Made by a program: the position numbers and the translations under genes. A DNA stretch of 38,777 nucleotides from Rhodoplanes elegans (lineage in GTDB: Bacteria; Pseudomonadota; Alphaproteobacteria; Rhizobiales; Xanthobacteraceae): positions 1 to 38,777 of the forward strand of contig NZ_NHSK01000312.1 of the NCBI RefSeq assembly GCF_016653355.1. The letters run 5' to 3'. Under the pieces are notes generated by a model that did no database searches, had not been told where the DNA came from, and saw only the letters and a list, made by a program, of their open reading frames with translations. How positions within the stretch are numbered: position 1 is the stretch's first letter; each line of letters begins with the position of its first letter. This document shows positions 25,035-33,449 of this stretch, one piece after another.

Positions 25035-26039
25035 TCACGGCGTGATCACGACCTTGCCGATCACCTCGCGGTCCTGGATCAGGCGCAGGCCTTCGCGGGC
25101 CTGGTCGAGCGGCAGCACCGTGTCGATCACGGGGGCGAGCTTCTTCTGCGCGATAAGTTCCATCAGGGCGGCGAGGTTGTCGTCGTAGAAGCTGTTCGAG
25201 CCGATGATCTTCAGCTCGAAGCTCCAGATGTAGCGCAGATCCTCCTTCGGATCGTGGCCGGCGGTGGCGCCGCAGACCAGGATCTTGCCGCCGCGCTTGA
25301 CGCATTTCAGCGACGGCGCCCAGGTGTCGCCGCCGGTGAAGTTGATCACCACGTCGACGCCGCCGTCGTAGGTGCGACGCTGCGGCTTGCCGTAGCGCTC
25401 CACCGCCCACTTCGAGAAGTCGACCTTGGTGTAGTCGATCGCCTCGTCGGCGCCCATCTCCTTCAGTCGCTTGAGCTTGCTGTCGCTCGACGCGCAGGCG
25501 ATCACCTCGGCGCCGAGCATCTTGGCGAGGATCACGCAGCCGGTGCCGACGCCGCCCGAGGCGCCGAGCACGATCACCTTGTCGCCGGCCTTGACGGTGT
25601 CGTGGGTGATCAGCATGCGGTGCGCCGTGCCGTAGGCGACCGGCAGCGCCGCCGCCTGCTCGAACGTCACGTCGTCCGGCATCGCGATGAGCTGATCGGC
25701 GCCGACCAGGCAGTACTCCGCCATGCCGCCGTCGAGCATCTCGCCCATCAGCCCCTTCTTCTTGTTGAGCGGATTGACGAGCACGCGGTCGCCCGGCTTC
25801 CAGCCGCTGACGCCCTCGCCCACCTCGGCGATCTCGCCGGCCATGTCGAGGCCGATGACGACCGGCAGCGGCACCTTGATGCCAGGCATGCCGCGCACCG
25901 TGAAGACGTCGTGGTAATTGAACGAGGAGGCGCGCACCCGAATGACGACGTGGCCGGCCGTCACGGTGGGCCGCGGGTGATCGGTGACATACTCCAGGTC
26001 GTCCAGGGTGCCGTGCTGCCGCAGCACCAGGGCTCGCAT
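25035..26039 (-). CDS. MDR superfamily oxidoreductase lacking zinc-ligand motifs
   Basis: The 334-residue medium-chain dehydrogenase/reductase has the N-terminal substrate domain and a Rossmann domain with G-A-S-G-G-V-G near 165-171. The catalytic zinc position is N-Y-H-D instead of C-x-H/T-x, G-L-D-M-A-G replaces the usual G-H-E, and the structural zinc cysteines are replaced by N-P-L-N-K-K-K-G. So it is probably a zinc-free quinone- or enoyl-reductase type enzyme despite any alcohol dehydrogenase label. ATG 26039 is the start; the frame beyond is antisense to the UbiD gene. It is divergent from that gene. Confidence 0.88.
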   Translation of the reverse strand: MRALVLRQHGTLDDLEYVTDHPRPTVTAGHVVIRVRASSFNYHDVFTVRGMPGIKVPLPVVIGLDMAGEIAEVGEGVSGWKPGDRVLVNPLNKKKGLMGEMLDGGMAEYCLVGADQLIAMPDDVTFEQAAALPVAYGTAHRMLITHDTVKAGDKVIVLGASGGVGTGCVILAKMLGAEVIACASSDSKLKRLKEMGADEAIDYTKVDFSKWAVERYGKPQRRTYDGGVDVVINFTGGDTWAPSLKCVKRGGKILVCGATAGHDPKEDLRYIWSFELKIIGSNSFYDDNLAALMELIAQKKLAPVIDTVLPLDQAREGLRLIQDREVIGKVVITP

Positions 26040-26094
26040 CGTCGCGCTCAAAGCCGTCGTCTCCTCTTCGTCCTCGTTCGGCGTTCCGGACCTC

Positions 26095-26122
26095 TTGATT
26101 AACCCAGTCAGCCTGATATGCA
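26095..26122 (+). promoter_or_regulatory. Weak candidate promoter of UbiD-family gene
   Basis: TTGATT, a 16-base spacer and TATGCA lie in the divergent region between the oxidoreductase and the UbiD-family gene, about 140 bases before the latter. The match is modest. Confidence 0.3.
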
Positions 26123-26261
26123 AAGTGCTGCCGCACGCATGGCGGGCGGCACGGATCCGGCTTCGGAAGAAGCGGCGGCGCAGGCCCGGCGAGCGTTCGA
26201 CCGCGGGTGGCGATCGTCGACACCGGCCGCGTCCGCCCCCCCGACAGCGCGGAGCCTTCCA

Positions 26262-27890
26262 GTGCAGCAGACCGTCGTGCAGCAAATCCCGATGCAAGAG
26301 ACGTTCCGAGAGTTCCTCGACCGGCTGCGCGAGGCCGGCGAGCTCGTCGACCTGCGCCAGCCGGTCGACATCCGGCACATCGCCACGCTGGTCGACCAGT
26401 CGGACAAGGCGCTGCTGTTCCACGACGTGATCGGCTACGACGTTCCGGTGGTCTCCGGCATCATCCGCACCCAGAAGCGCGCCATGATGTCGATGAACGC
26501 CGGCAGCTACGGCGCGATCGAGGAGCGCCTGCGCAACGCCACCGTCAACCCGATTCCGCCGGCCCGGGTCGCGACCTCGCCGACCCGCGAGGTGGTGATG
26601 CGCGGCGACGAGGTCGACCTGTTCCGCCTGCCCATCCCGATGTCGTCGATCTACGACGGCGGCCCGATGATCACGGCCGGCGTGGTGATCGCCCACGACC
26701 CCGAGCTCGGCTTCAACAGCGGCATCTACCGGTTCATCGTCAAGGAGAAGAACCTCACCGGCATCGACATCGTCACGCCGAACAACATGCGGCTGTTCGC
26801 GGACCGTGCATACAAAGCGGGCCGCCCCTGCCCGATCTCGATCTCGATCGGCACCCACCCGTTCGAGATCACCGGGTCGGGCTTCCGGGCGCCGCTCGGC
26901 GTCGACGAGATGGCGATCGCCGGCGGCCTGCGCGGCGCGCCCGTCGCGCTGGCGCCGTGCGAGACGATCGACGTGCCCTACATCGCCGACGCCGAGATCG
27001 TGCTGGAGGCCGAGATCCTGCCGACCGGCTGGACCTGGCCGGAGGGCCGGTTCGGCGAGTTCACCCGGCTGATGGGCGGCCTGCACTGGAACCCGCTGGT
27101 GCGCATCAAGGCGGTCGCGATGCGGCGCGACGCCATGTACTACGCCCTGCACATGCCGTGGGAGAACACTTGGCTCGCCGCCCCGACCCGCTATGCGGCG
27201 CTGCGCCAGGCGCTCAAGACCGCCGGCGTCACGGTGAAGGACATCAATGTCACGCTCGGCGGCTGCGCCTTCTGGCATGCCGTGATCTCCATCAGGAAGC
27301 AGGCCGGCGAGGGCAAGAACGCGCTTCTCGCGGCGCTCTCGGTGATGGACCTCAAGCACGTCGTGGTGGTCGACGACGACATCGACGTGAACAACCCGGC
27401 CGAGGTCGAGTGGGCGATCGCGACCCGCGTGCAGGCCGACCGCGACGTGATGATCATCTCGAATTCGCGCGCAAAGCCGCTCGATCCGAGCCTCGTGCCG
27501 ATGCCGCCCGGCGTGGTGCCGACCGGCGCCAAGATGGGCATCGACGCGACGATTCCCGAGTATGCGCAGCGCGAGGCCTACGAGCGCATCACCTACGCCT
27601 ATGCCGAGACGGCGAAGATCGACGACTACGTGTCCGGCAAGGCCGATCCGGCGGGCGAGAGCGGCGGCGACAACGAGGTGGCGCGGCTCGCCGACGCCAT
27701 CCTGGAGAAGATCGCAGTCGCGCCGATGTACTACACCGACATCGCCGAGGCGTTCGCGAGCTACAACTTCCAGACCGTCGCCCGCGCGCTCGGGCATCTG
27801 CACACGACCGAACGGCTGTGGCAGGACAAGACCGGCCGCATGTGCGTGCGCGGCTCGGCCTTCGCGGCCAAGCCCCCGGCGGGGCGCTGA
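26262..27890 (+). CDS. UbiD-family prFMN-dependent decarboxylase
   Basis: The protein is about 532-542 residues long. Catalytic residues of the UbiD/Fdc family are in place: the Arg of N-S-G-I-Y-R (codon 26730-26732) and both Glu of P-E-G-R-F-G-E-F (codons at 27042 and 27057), matching the Arg-Glu-Glu triad that acts with prenylated FMN. The family reversibly decarboxylates aromatic or alpha,beta-unsaturated acids. Nearby CoA ligase and thioesterase genes suggest catabolism rather than ubiquinone synthesis. No UbiX prenyltransferase is in the window. The start may be GTG 26262 (GGAG seven bases upstream) or ATG 26292; an ATG at 26118 is less likely. Confidence 0.92.
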   Translation: MQQTVVQQIPMQETFREFLDRLREAGELVDLRQPVDIRHIATLVDQSDKALLFHDVIGYDVPVVSGIIRTQKRAMMSMNAGSYGAIEERLRNATVNPIPPARVATSPTREVVMRGDEVDLFRLPIPMSSIYDGGPMITAGVVIAHDPELGFNSGIYRFIVKEKNLTGIDIVTPNNMRLFADRAYKAGRPCPISISIGTHPFEITGSGFRAPLGVDEMAIAGGLRGAPVALAPCETIDVPYIADAEIVLEAEILPTGWTWPEGRFGEFTRLMGGLHWNPLVRIKAVAMRRDAMYYALHMPWENTWLAAPTRYAALRQALKTAGVTVKDINVTLGGCAFWHAVISIRKQAGEGKNALLAALSVMDLKHVVVVDDDIDVNNPAEVEWAIATRVQADRDVMIISNSRAKPLDPSLVPMPPGVVPTGAKMGIDATIPEYAQREAYERITYAYAETAKIDDYVSGKADPAGESGGDNEVARLADAILEKIAVAPMYYTDIAEAFASYNFQTVARALGHLHTTERLWQDKTGRMCVRGSAFAAKPPAGR

Positions 27891-27940
27891 GGCGAACGGG
27901 CGCTCGGCCCCACGAACGCTCCGCCTCCGATCAGCTTTCC

Positions 27941-28062
27941 GTCGTCCCGGGGCGGCGCGCCAGCGCCGAGCCCGGGACCCATATCCCCTGTCCCTCGTGA
28001 GCCACCGATGCAGGGCGTATGGGATCCGGGATCGCGGGCTGCGCCCGCGCCCCGGAACGATG
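27941..28062. repeat. Large palindromic intergenic repeat
   Basis: GTCGTCCCGGGG...GAGCCCGGGACCCATAT is followed by an imperfect inverted counterpart, ATGGGATCCGGGATCGCGGGCT...CGCGCCCCGGAACGA. The pattern of an inward-facing pair around CCCATATCCCCTG is characteristic of intergenic repeats in Bradyrhizobium- and Rhodopseudomonas-like genomes. It separates the convergent UbiD-family and DUF805 genes. Confidence 0.7.
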
Positions 28063-28136
28063 GCGCGGGGGCGCATCCAGGCTCCGGATTCACGACGGGG
28101 CAGACTCGGTGTTCCGCCGGCGCATCACGTCGCGGA

Positions 28137-28523
28137 TCAGTAGGCCGGCCCGGCCGGCATGGCGCCCGCCAACGGATCGGGACCGAAGCGGTTCGGGCCG
28201 GGCGTGCCGCGCATGACGAAGAAGACCAGCAGCACGAGCCCGCCGATCAGGGTGATCACCAACAGCATCCACCAGCCGGTTCGGTCGATGTCGTGCAGAC
28301 GGCGGACGCCGACCGCGAGCCCGGGCAGGAACAGCGCCAGCGAGGCGAGCGCGTTGATCGGCGAGAGTCCGCCGGGACCGAAGATGATGTAGTCGAGGAT
28401 TCCGGTCGCGAGGCTGACCAGGATGACGAACAGCACCCAGAACCAGTACTCGGACCGCGACGCGCGGCCCTCGAAACCGACATAGTTCCGAAACCCGGAT
28501 GCAATCGCTTCGGCGAACGTCAT
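28137..28523 (-). CDS. DUF805 membrane protein
   Basis: The 128-residue protein has the DUF805 layout: an N-terminal Y-V-G-F-E-G-R-A-S-R-S-E-Y-W-F-W motif, then hydrophobic segments at about 27-48 and 56-72, the R-R-L-H-D-I-D-R-T-G-W-W motif near 75-86, and a last membrane segment. The function of the family is unknown. ATG 28523 follows GGAGGGCATC, a good ribosome binding site. The tail is Gly/Pro-rich. Confidence 0.9.
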   Translation of the reverse strand: MTFAEAIASGFRNYVGFEGRASRSEYWFWVLFVILVSLATGILDYIIFGPGGLSPINALASLALFLPGLAVGVRRLHDIDRTGWWMLLVITLIGGLVLLVFFVMRGTPGPNRFGPDPLAGAMPAGPAY

Positions 28524-28626
28524 GATGCCCTCCGCTCGTTGCCCGACACCCAAAGGAAACACGCTGCAGGAAACACGCTGTTCGTGTCGTCGGCAACACG
28601 TTTCGTTCACGTCCGGTCGGGTCGTC

Positions 28627-29367
28627 TCACGTCAGCCCGCGCACCAGCAGCCATGCACCTAGCGCCGTCAGCCCGGCCATGAACACGGTGCGGAACACCG
28701 GCTCGCTCACCCGCGCCCGCACCTGTTGGCCGATGATCATCCCGAGCGCCGCCGGCACGAGCGCGGCGAGCGAGAGGAGCGCGAGGTCCGGATCGTAGAG
28801 GCGCTCCATGAGGAGGCCGAGGCCGAGCGCGACGGTCGACACCGTGAAGGACAGGCCGAGGGCCTGGACGAGGTCGTCCTTGGCAAGCCCGAGCGCCTGC
28901 AGCCACGGCACGGCGGGCAGCACGAACACGCCGGTCGCCGCGGTGACGAGCCCGGTCGCGACGCCGACCAGCGGGCCGAGCCAAGCCTCCTGCGCCGGCG
29001 ACGGCCGCGGCAGCCGCAGCTTCGCGAGCCCGACGATCCCGTAAGCCGCGAGCGCCGCGCCGAGCCCGACCGACGCCCACGGGCCGGCGAGTCCGACCAG
29101 CCGGGAGCCGACGAGCGTGCCGGCGACGACGCCGGCCATCATCGGCCACAGCCGCACGAGCAGCGGCCGCAGCGCCGGTCCGGCCAGCATCTGCCAGGCA
29201 TTGGTGACCAGCGAGGGCACGACCAGCACGGCCGCGGCCGCCGCCGGCGTCACGACGAGGCCCAGGAACCCCATCGCCACCGTCGGCAGGCCGAGCCCGA
29301 TCGTGCCCTTGACGAATCCGGCGAGCAGAAAGGTCGCGGCGCCGACCGTGAAAACCGTCATGTCCAT
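28627..29367 (-). CDS. TSUP family (TauE/SafE) membrane transporter
   Basis: The 246-residue protein has about eight hydrophobic segments and the TSUP repeats: G-F-V-K-G-T-I-G-L-G-L-P near residue 17 and G-V-A-T-G-L-V-T-A-A-T-G in the second half. TSUP proteins export sulfite, sulfoacetate or other organosulfur or small organic anions. The start is ATG 29367 (M-D-M-T-V-F) or 29361. It is divergent from the LysR gene, which probably controls it through the palindrome at 29424-29446. Confidence 0.87.
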   Translation of the reverse strand: MDMTVFTVGAATFLLAGFVKGTIGLGLPTVAMGFLGLVVTPAAAAAVLVVPSLVTNAWQMLAGPALRPLLVRLWPMMAGVVAGTLVGSRLVGLAGPWASVGLGAALAAYGIVGLAKLRLPRPSPAQEAWLGPLVGVATGLVTAATGVFVLPAVPWLQALGLAKDDLVQALGLSFTVSTVALGLGLLMERLYDPDLALLSLAALVPAALGMIIGQQVRARVSEPVFRTVFMAGLTALGAWLLVRGLT

Positions 29368-29423
29368 GCGGGCGAGCTTGATCGAGCGGCCGCGCCGCCA
29401 CAATCTGTATTCTCCATTGCCAG

Positions 29424-29446
29424 CCTTCGCCCTGTCCGAAGGCTCC
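29424..29446. promoter_or_regulatory. Candidate LysR operator between TSUP and lysR genes
   Basis: AGCCTTCG-N7-CGAAGGCT is a perfect 8-bp inverted repeat. It contains the T-N11-A core (TCG-N7-CGA) typical of LysR-type binding sites. It lies 57 bases from the TSUP start and 36 from the regulator start, a classic shared position. Confidence 0.65.
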
Positions 29447-29481
29447 GGCTCCGGTTCCGACCCACGGCGCGACGCGGCCCC

Positions 29482-30378
29482 ATGCCCCTCGATCTCACCG
29501 ATCTCCGCCTGTTCGTCGCGATCGTCGACCGCGGCAGCATCACGGCCGGCGCCGCGGACGCCCATCTGGCGCTCGCCTCGGCGAGCGCCCGGGTGCGGGC
29601 GCTCGAGGAGACGCTCGGCACCAGGCTGCTCGACCGCGGCCGGCGCGGCGTGCGCCCGACCGCGGCCGGCGAGGCGCTACGCGATCATGCGCATCTCGTG
29701 CTCGCCCAGATGGCGGCCCTGCAGGGCGACCTCGCCGCTCACGCGCGTGGGCTCGTCGGGCGCGTGCGGCTGGTCAGCAACACGGTGGCGCTGGCCGAGT
29801 TCCTGCCGCCCGTGCTGGCGCCGTGGCTGGCCGCAAACCCGACCATCGCGCTCGCCGTGGAAGAGCGGCCGAGCCCGGAGATCGTGCGCGACGTGATGGC
29901 GGGACGGGCCGACATCGGGCTCGCCGCCGACAGCGTCGATCTCGGCGGGCTCGCGTGCTTTCCATTCGCGGTCGACCGGCTGGTGCTGGTGGTGCCGCGC
30001 GACCATCGGCTCGCCCGCCTGCGCAGCATCCCCTTCGCGGCGGCGGCGGCCGAGCCCTTCGTGGCGCTGGCCGGCGACAGCGCCCTGCAGCGCCACGTCG
30101 CCGGTCACGCCGCACGGGCGGGCCGGCGCCTCGCGGTGCGGATCGCCGTGCAGGGCTTCGATGCGGTGTGTCGGATGGTCGAGGCCGGCATCGGCGTCGC
30201 CGTGGTGCCGGACATCGCGGCGGCGCGCTGCCGTCGCAGCATGGCGATCGCCGCGGTTCGGCTCACGGACTCGTGGAGCGAGCGGCGCCTGGTCGTCGGC
30301 ATCCGCCGGATGGCGGCCCTCGGGCCGCCCGCGCGTTCGCTGGTCGAGCACCTGCGCGCGTCGGCCTGGGCGGCCTGA
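29482..30378 (+). CDS. LysR family transcriptional regulator
   Basis: The 298-residue regulator begins with the winged helix-turn-helix: L-R-L-F-V-A-I-V-D-R-G-S-I-T-A-G-A, A-S-A-S-A-R-V-R-A-L-E and L-G-T-R-L-L-D-R within residues 6-55. A linker helix and an effector-binding periplasmic-protein-like domain follow (G-R-V-R-L-V-S-N-T at about 92). ATG 29482 gives the standard M-P-L-D-L-T-D-L-R start; the frame upstream is antisense to the transporter. The effector is unknown, probably the transporter's substrate. Confidence 0.93.
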   Translation: MPLDLTDLRLFVAIVDRGSITAGAADAHLALASASARVRALEETLGTRLLDRGRRGVRPTAAGEALRDHAHLVLAQMAALQGDLAAHARGLVGRVRLVSNTVALAEFLPPVLAPWLAANPTIALAVEERPSPEIVRDVMAGRADIGLAADSVDLGGLACFPFAVDRLVLVVPRDHRLARLRSIPFAAAAAEPFVALAGDSALQRHVAGHAARAGRRLAVRIAVQGFDAVCRMVEAGIGVAVVPDIAAARCRRSMAIAAVRLTDSWSERRLVVGIRRMAALGPPARSLVEHLRASAWAA

Positions 30379-30436
30379 TCGCCGTGCCGCCGTGCCGCCG
30401 ACGTCCCGATGGGGCGGGATGCCGGCGGCGCGGCGG

Positions 30437-31258
30437 TCACTGGGCGCGGGCGCGGCCTTCGATCTTGGGCAACTCGTTCGGCGACGGGGCGCGGACCGAG
30501 GACGAGGCCCGGTGAGCGAGCTCGACGGTCAGCTTCTCGGCCGACTCCGGCGTCATCAGCGCCATGATGTCGGACATGCGGCGCGGATTGATCTGGGTCG
30601 CGACGTCGAGCAGCACCTTCATCTCGAGCCGGTCGAAAATCTTCGCGGCGTCCTTGGCGCGCATGTTCTCGTACATGGTGACGAGGCTCTTGAAGCGCTG
30701 CGCCTCCGCCTCGTCCTTCTGCTGTGTCTGGACCTTGAGGCGCTCCTCCATGTCCTTGAGCTCGTTCATTCGCAGCTCGAGCTGCTTCTCGGCCGAGCGC
30801 AGCAGGCTCTCGCGCACCTCGAGCTCGCGGGAGCGCGCCTCGAGCTCCTGGCGGCGCTCCTGCAGCCGCTCGAGCAGCGCCCGCTCGCCGGGCGGAATCG
30901 GCGGCTGGTTGATCGGCACGACGAGCCCACCCGGGCTCGGGGCCGGATCGGCGGGCTTCGGCTTCTCGTCCTTCTTCTCCTCCTTCGGCTTGGAGGGCGC
31001 CGAGCCGGTCGGCTTGTCGGGCACCGAGCCGGTGATGTCGGGGAAGTTGAACATCTGCTTCGCCCACGAGACCGGGGCGGAGGTCGGGTCGGCGCTGGCG
31101 ATCTCGCGACCGACCGGCCCGCGCGGCGAGACCGGCGGCTCGAAGCCGCCGGTCGGCATGGCGCCGTCCATCACGAAGCCGAGGATCTTGAGTGCGAGCA
31201 GGCAGACGGTCGCGAACAGCACGACCGGAATGAGCCGCAATTCGCGGATCAGGCTCAT
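30437..31258 (-). CDS. motE: MotE-like flagellar protein
   Basis: The 273-residue protein has one N-terminal membrane segment (about 9-28), a Pro/Lys-rich linker (80-120), a long coiled coil (about 125-190) and a MgtE-N-like helical domain (K-D-A-A-K-I-F-D-R-L-E onward). This is the layout of MotE, the periplasmic chaperone for MotC known in Sinorhizobium. Its ATG overlaps the stop of the DUF6468 gene (ATGA), so it is the last gene of a fliL-fliM-DUF6468-motE operon. No motC is in the window. Confidence 0.85.
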   Translation of the reverse strand: MSLIRELRLIPVVLFATVCLLALKILGFVMDGAMPTGGFEPPVSPRGPVGREIASADPTSAPVSWAKQMFNFPDITGSVPDKPTGSAPSKPKEEKKDEKPKPADPAPSPGGLVVPINQPPIPPGERALLERLQERRQELEARSRELEVRESLLRSAEKQLELRMNELKDMEERLKVQTQQKDEAEAQRFKSLVTMYENMRAKDAAKIFDRLEMKVLLDVATQINPRRMSDIMALMTPESAEKLTVELAHRASSSVRAPSPNELPKIEGRARAQ

Positions 31259-31725
31259 GCGGCGAGCCCCCGGGCGCGAGCGCGGGTGCGCTGGGCGAAG
31301 GCCTGGGCGGCGGCGGCGACGGCCTTGCTGTCGGCCGGCACCGGCCCCGCGGCGGCCTGCTCGGCCGCCTCGGCCGCGCCTTCCGGATCGGTGAGCGGAC
31401 GGCCGGCCAGCACCACCTTGGTCAGCCGGTCGAGCACCAGGTTGCCGGCCTCGATCTGGCGGCTGATGTCGGCGGCGAAGCGCTCGGCGGTGCGCAGGCG
31501 GTCGCCGATGTTCTGGTCGACGTCGCGCACCGTCACCTTCAGCCCGGCGATCGCCCGCTCGGCGATCTCGGTCGCGGTGATCAGCTCGGCGATGGTCGCC
31601 TTCAAGGCATGCTCGTCGGCCTTCAGGCGGCGGAGCTGCTTGTTGAGCATGGTGCAGTAGATGACGGTCAGCAGGAGCAGGACCGAGACCAGACCCTCGA
31701 CCGCGAATCCGATCCAGTGTGTCAC
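31255..31725 (-). CDS. DUF6468 flagellar cluster protein
   Basis: The 156-residue protein has one N-terminal membrane segment (about 5-24) followed by a helical, probably coiled-coil region (L-R-R-L-K-A-D-E to about 115) and an Ala-rich tail. DUF6468 proteins occur between fliM and motE in Hyphomicrobiales; the function is unknown. The start is GTG 31725 inside the fliM stop (GTGA overlap). A far longer open frame upstream is antisense or out-of-frame shadow of fliM and is rejected. Confidence 0.8.
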   Translation of the reverse strand: MTHWIGFAVEGLVSVLLLLTVIYCTMLNKQLRRLKADEHALKATIAELITATEIAERAIAGLKVTVRDVDQNIGDRLRTAERFAADISRQIEAGNLVLDRLTKVVLAGRPLTDPEGAAEAAEQAAAGPVPADSKAVAAAAQAFAQRTRARARGLAA

Positions 31726-32921
31726 GACGACGCCTCCAAGCGCTTGGACGATTCTCCGGCCGACTCGAACATCGCGTAGGTCGTCTTCGGCCGTCTCAGG
31801 GGTTTGGCGACCCGCACAGCGACCCGGTCGCCGACCCGGCCCATGCGTGCCTCGGTGAGGATGACGTTGCCGCAGCGGACCGAGACCAGCGTCTCGGGGC
31901 GCAGATCGAGCGGCAGCGTGTCGCCGACGTCGAGCTCCATCAGGCGGCGCAGCGGCAGATAGGCCTCGTACAGCACCGCGTCGACGGAGACCTCGGCCTG
32001 GCCGATCTCGGTGGCGAGATGACCTTCCCAGATCGGATCGCGGCCGAGCTTGTCGCCGACGAACATCTGCAGCAGCACGTCGCGGATCGGCTCGATCGTG
32101 GCGTAGGGCAGCAGGAGCTCGACCGTCCCGCCGCGGTCCTCCATGTCGATGCGCAGGCGCACCAGGATGGCGGCGTTCGCGGGCCGCGAGATCGCCGCGA
32201 AGCGCGGATTGGTCTCGAAACGGTCGATGTTGAACTTCACCGGCGACAGCGGCTTGAAGGCGAGCTCGGCGTCGGCCAGCACCACCTCGATCATGCGCTT
32301 GACGAGGTCGGTCTCGATGGTCGTGTAGGGCCGGCCCTCGACCCGCATGGTCGTCTGGCCGCGGCGGCCGCCGAGCAGCACGTCGATCATCGAGTAGATC
32401 AGGCTCGACGACACCGTGAAGAGGCCGAAGTTCTCCCACTCCTCCGCCTTGAACACCGCGAGGATCGCCGGCAGCGGGATCGAGTTGAGATAGTCGCCGA
32501 AGCGCACCGAGGTGATCTGGTCGAGCGACACCTCGACGTTGTCGGAGGTGAAGTTGCGCAACGACGTCGTCATCAACCGGACCAGCCGGTCGAAGACGAT
32601 CTCGAGCATCGGCAGACGCTCGTAGGAGACCATCGCCGAGTCGATGATCGCCCGCACGCCCGACGAATCGTTGAGCGTCAGATCCGCGAAGCTGTAGCCG
32701 AGGAGCGCGTCGATCTCCTCCTGGCCGAGCGTGCGCTCGGCGCTCGCCTTGCCGGAGCCGCCCTCGTTGGTCTCGTCGATGATGGCGGCCCACTGGGCTG
32801 CCATCTGCTCGTCGACCTGGCCCTCCTGGCTCTGGCTCGCCTCGCCGGGCGTCTCGTTCTCGAGCGCAAGGCCCCACTGTGCTGCTAGGGCGTCCTGGTC
32901 GACTGTTTGATCAGGCGGCAT
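31722..32921 (-). CDS. fliM: Flagellar motor switch protein FliM
   Basis: The 399-residue C-ring protein sets rotation direction by binding phosphorylated CheY. The CheY-binding peptide L-G-Q-E-E-I-D-A-L-L-G is at 65-75, not at the extreme N-terminus as in E. coli; about 60 acidic residues with two A-A-Q-W motifs (13-16 and 41-44) precede it. The middle domain (S-Y-E-R-L-P-M-L-E-I-V-F-D-R) and the C-terminal SpoA domain (L-E-L-D-V-G-D-T-L-P-L) are normal. The start is ATG 32921, 18 bases after the fliL stop. Confidence 0.96.
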   Translation of the reverse strand: MPPDQTVDQDALAAQWGLALENETPGEASQSQEGQVDEQMAAQWAAIIDETNEGGSGKASAERTLGQEEIDALLGYSFADLTLNDSSGVRAIIDSAMVSYERLPMLEIVFDRLVRLMTTSLRNFTSDNVEVSLDQITSVRFGDYLNSIPLPAILAVFKAEEWENFGLFTVSSSLIYSMIDVLLGGRRGQTTMRVEGRPYTTIETDLVKRMIEVVLADAELAFKPLSPVKFNIDRFETNPRFAAISRPANAAILVRLRIDMEDRGGTVELLLPYATIEPIRDVLLQMFVGDKLGRDPIWEGHLATEIGQAEVSVDAVLYEAYLPLRRLMELDVGDTLPLDLRPETLVSVRCGNVILTEARMGRVGDRVAVRVAKPLRRPKTTYAMFESAGESSKRLEASS

Positions 32922-32939
32922 GGCACGGATCCCGGCGCG

Positions 32940-33449
32940 TCACTGGACGACGATTTCCTTGAACAGCACCGCGTTGACCCGGTTCGGCGCGATCGAGGCG
33001 TTGACCCGGCGGGTCAGCTCCTCCTTCAGCCGATAGAGTCCGGCGGAGCCGTCGAGATCGGTGGGGCGGAGCTCGCGCAGATAGGTCTGGAACATGTCCA
33101 GGAGGCGCGGCATCAGCGGCGTGAGCTGCTCCTTGAGCTTGTCGTCGGGCAGCTCGAGCACGACCTTGACCTTGAGATACTGGGTGCGCTCGTTGTTGGC
33201 GCTCGACAGGTTGACGAGCACGTCAGGCACGTCGAAGAAGACGGCCGGCTTGGCCGCCACCGCCGCGGGCTTGGCCGCGTGGTCGTCGTGGCCGCCGCCG
33301 AGAAACATCTTGTAAGCCGCGAAGCCGCCGCCACCGAGCAGCAGCACGGCGCCGCCCGCGATCGCGATCAGCTTGATCGGCAATCCCTTCTTGGCCGGCT
33401 TGTCGCCGTCTTCCGGCGCCGCATCGACGTCTTGAGTCTTGCCCGCCAT
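32940..33449 (-). CDS. fliL: Flagellar basal body protein FliL
   Basis: The 169-residue protein has a short cytoplasmic Lys-rich head, one membrane segment (about 27-47) and a periplasmic domain with F-F-D-V-P-D-V-L-V-N-L, Y-L-K-V-K-V-V-L-E-L and the terminal V-N-A-V-L-F-K-E-I-V-V-Q. FliL surrounds the stator and supports torque. ATG 33449 (M-A-G-K-T-Q-D-V) is chosen over the 33590 extension, which lies in the control region. First gene of the minus-strand flagellar operon. Confidence 0.94.
   Translation of the reverse strand: MAGKTQDVDAAPEDGDKPAKKGLPIKLIAIAGGAVLLLGGGGFAAYKMFLGGGHDDHAAKPAAVAAKPAVFFDVPDVLVNLSSANNERTQYLKVKVVLELPDDKLKEQLTPLMPRLLDMFQTYLRELRPTDLDGSAGLYRLKEELTRRVNASIAPNRVNAVLFKEIVVQ

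Noticed and set aside
26040-28076. Minus-strand open frame antisense to the UbiD-family gene, joined to the oxidoreductase frame
   Set aside because: The product has no recognisable domain and mirrors codon bias of the plus-strand decarboxylase; the real oxidoreductase starts at 26039.
29424-29481. Upstream extension of the LysR gene
   Set aside because: The frame is open to 28726, but that part is antisense to the TSUP transporter; the conserved LysR start is at 29482.
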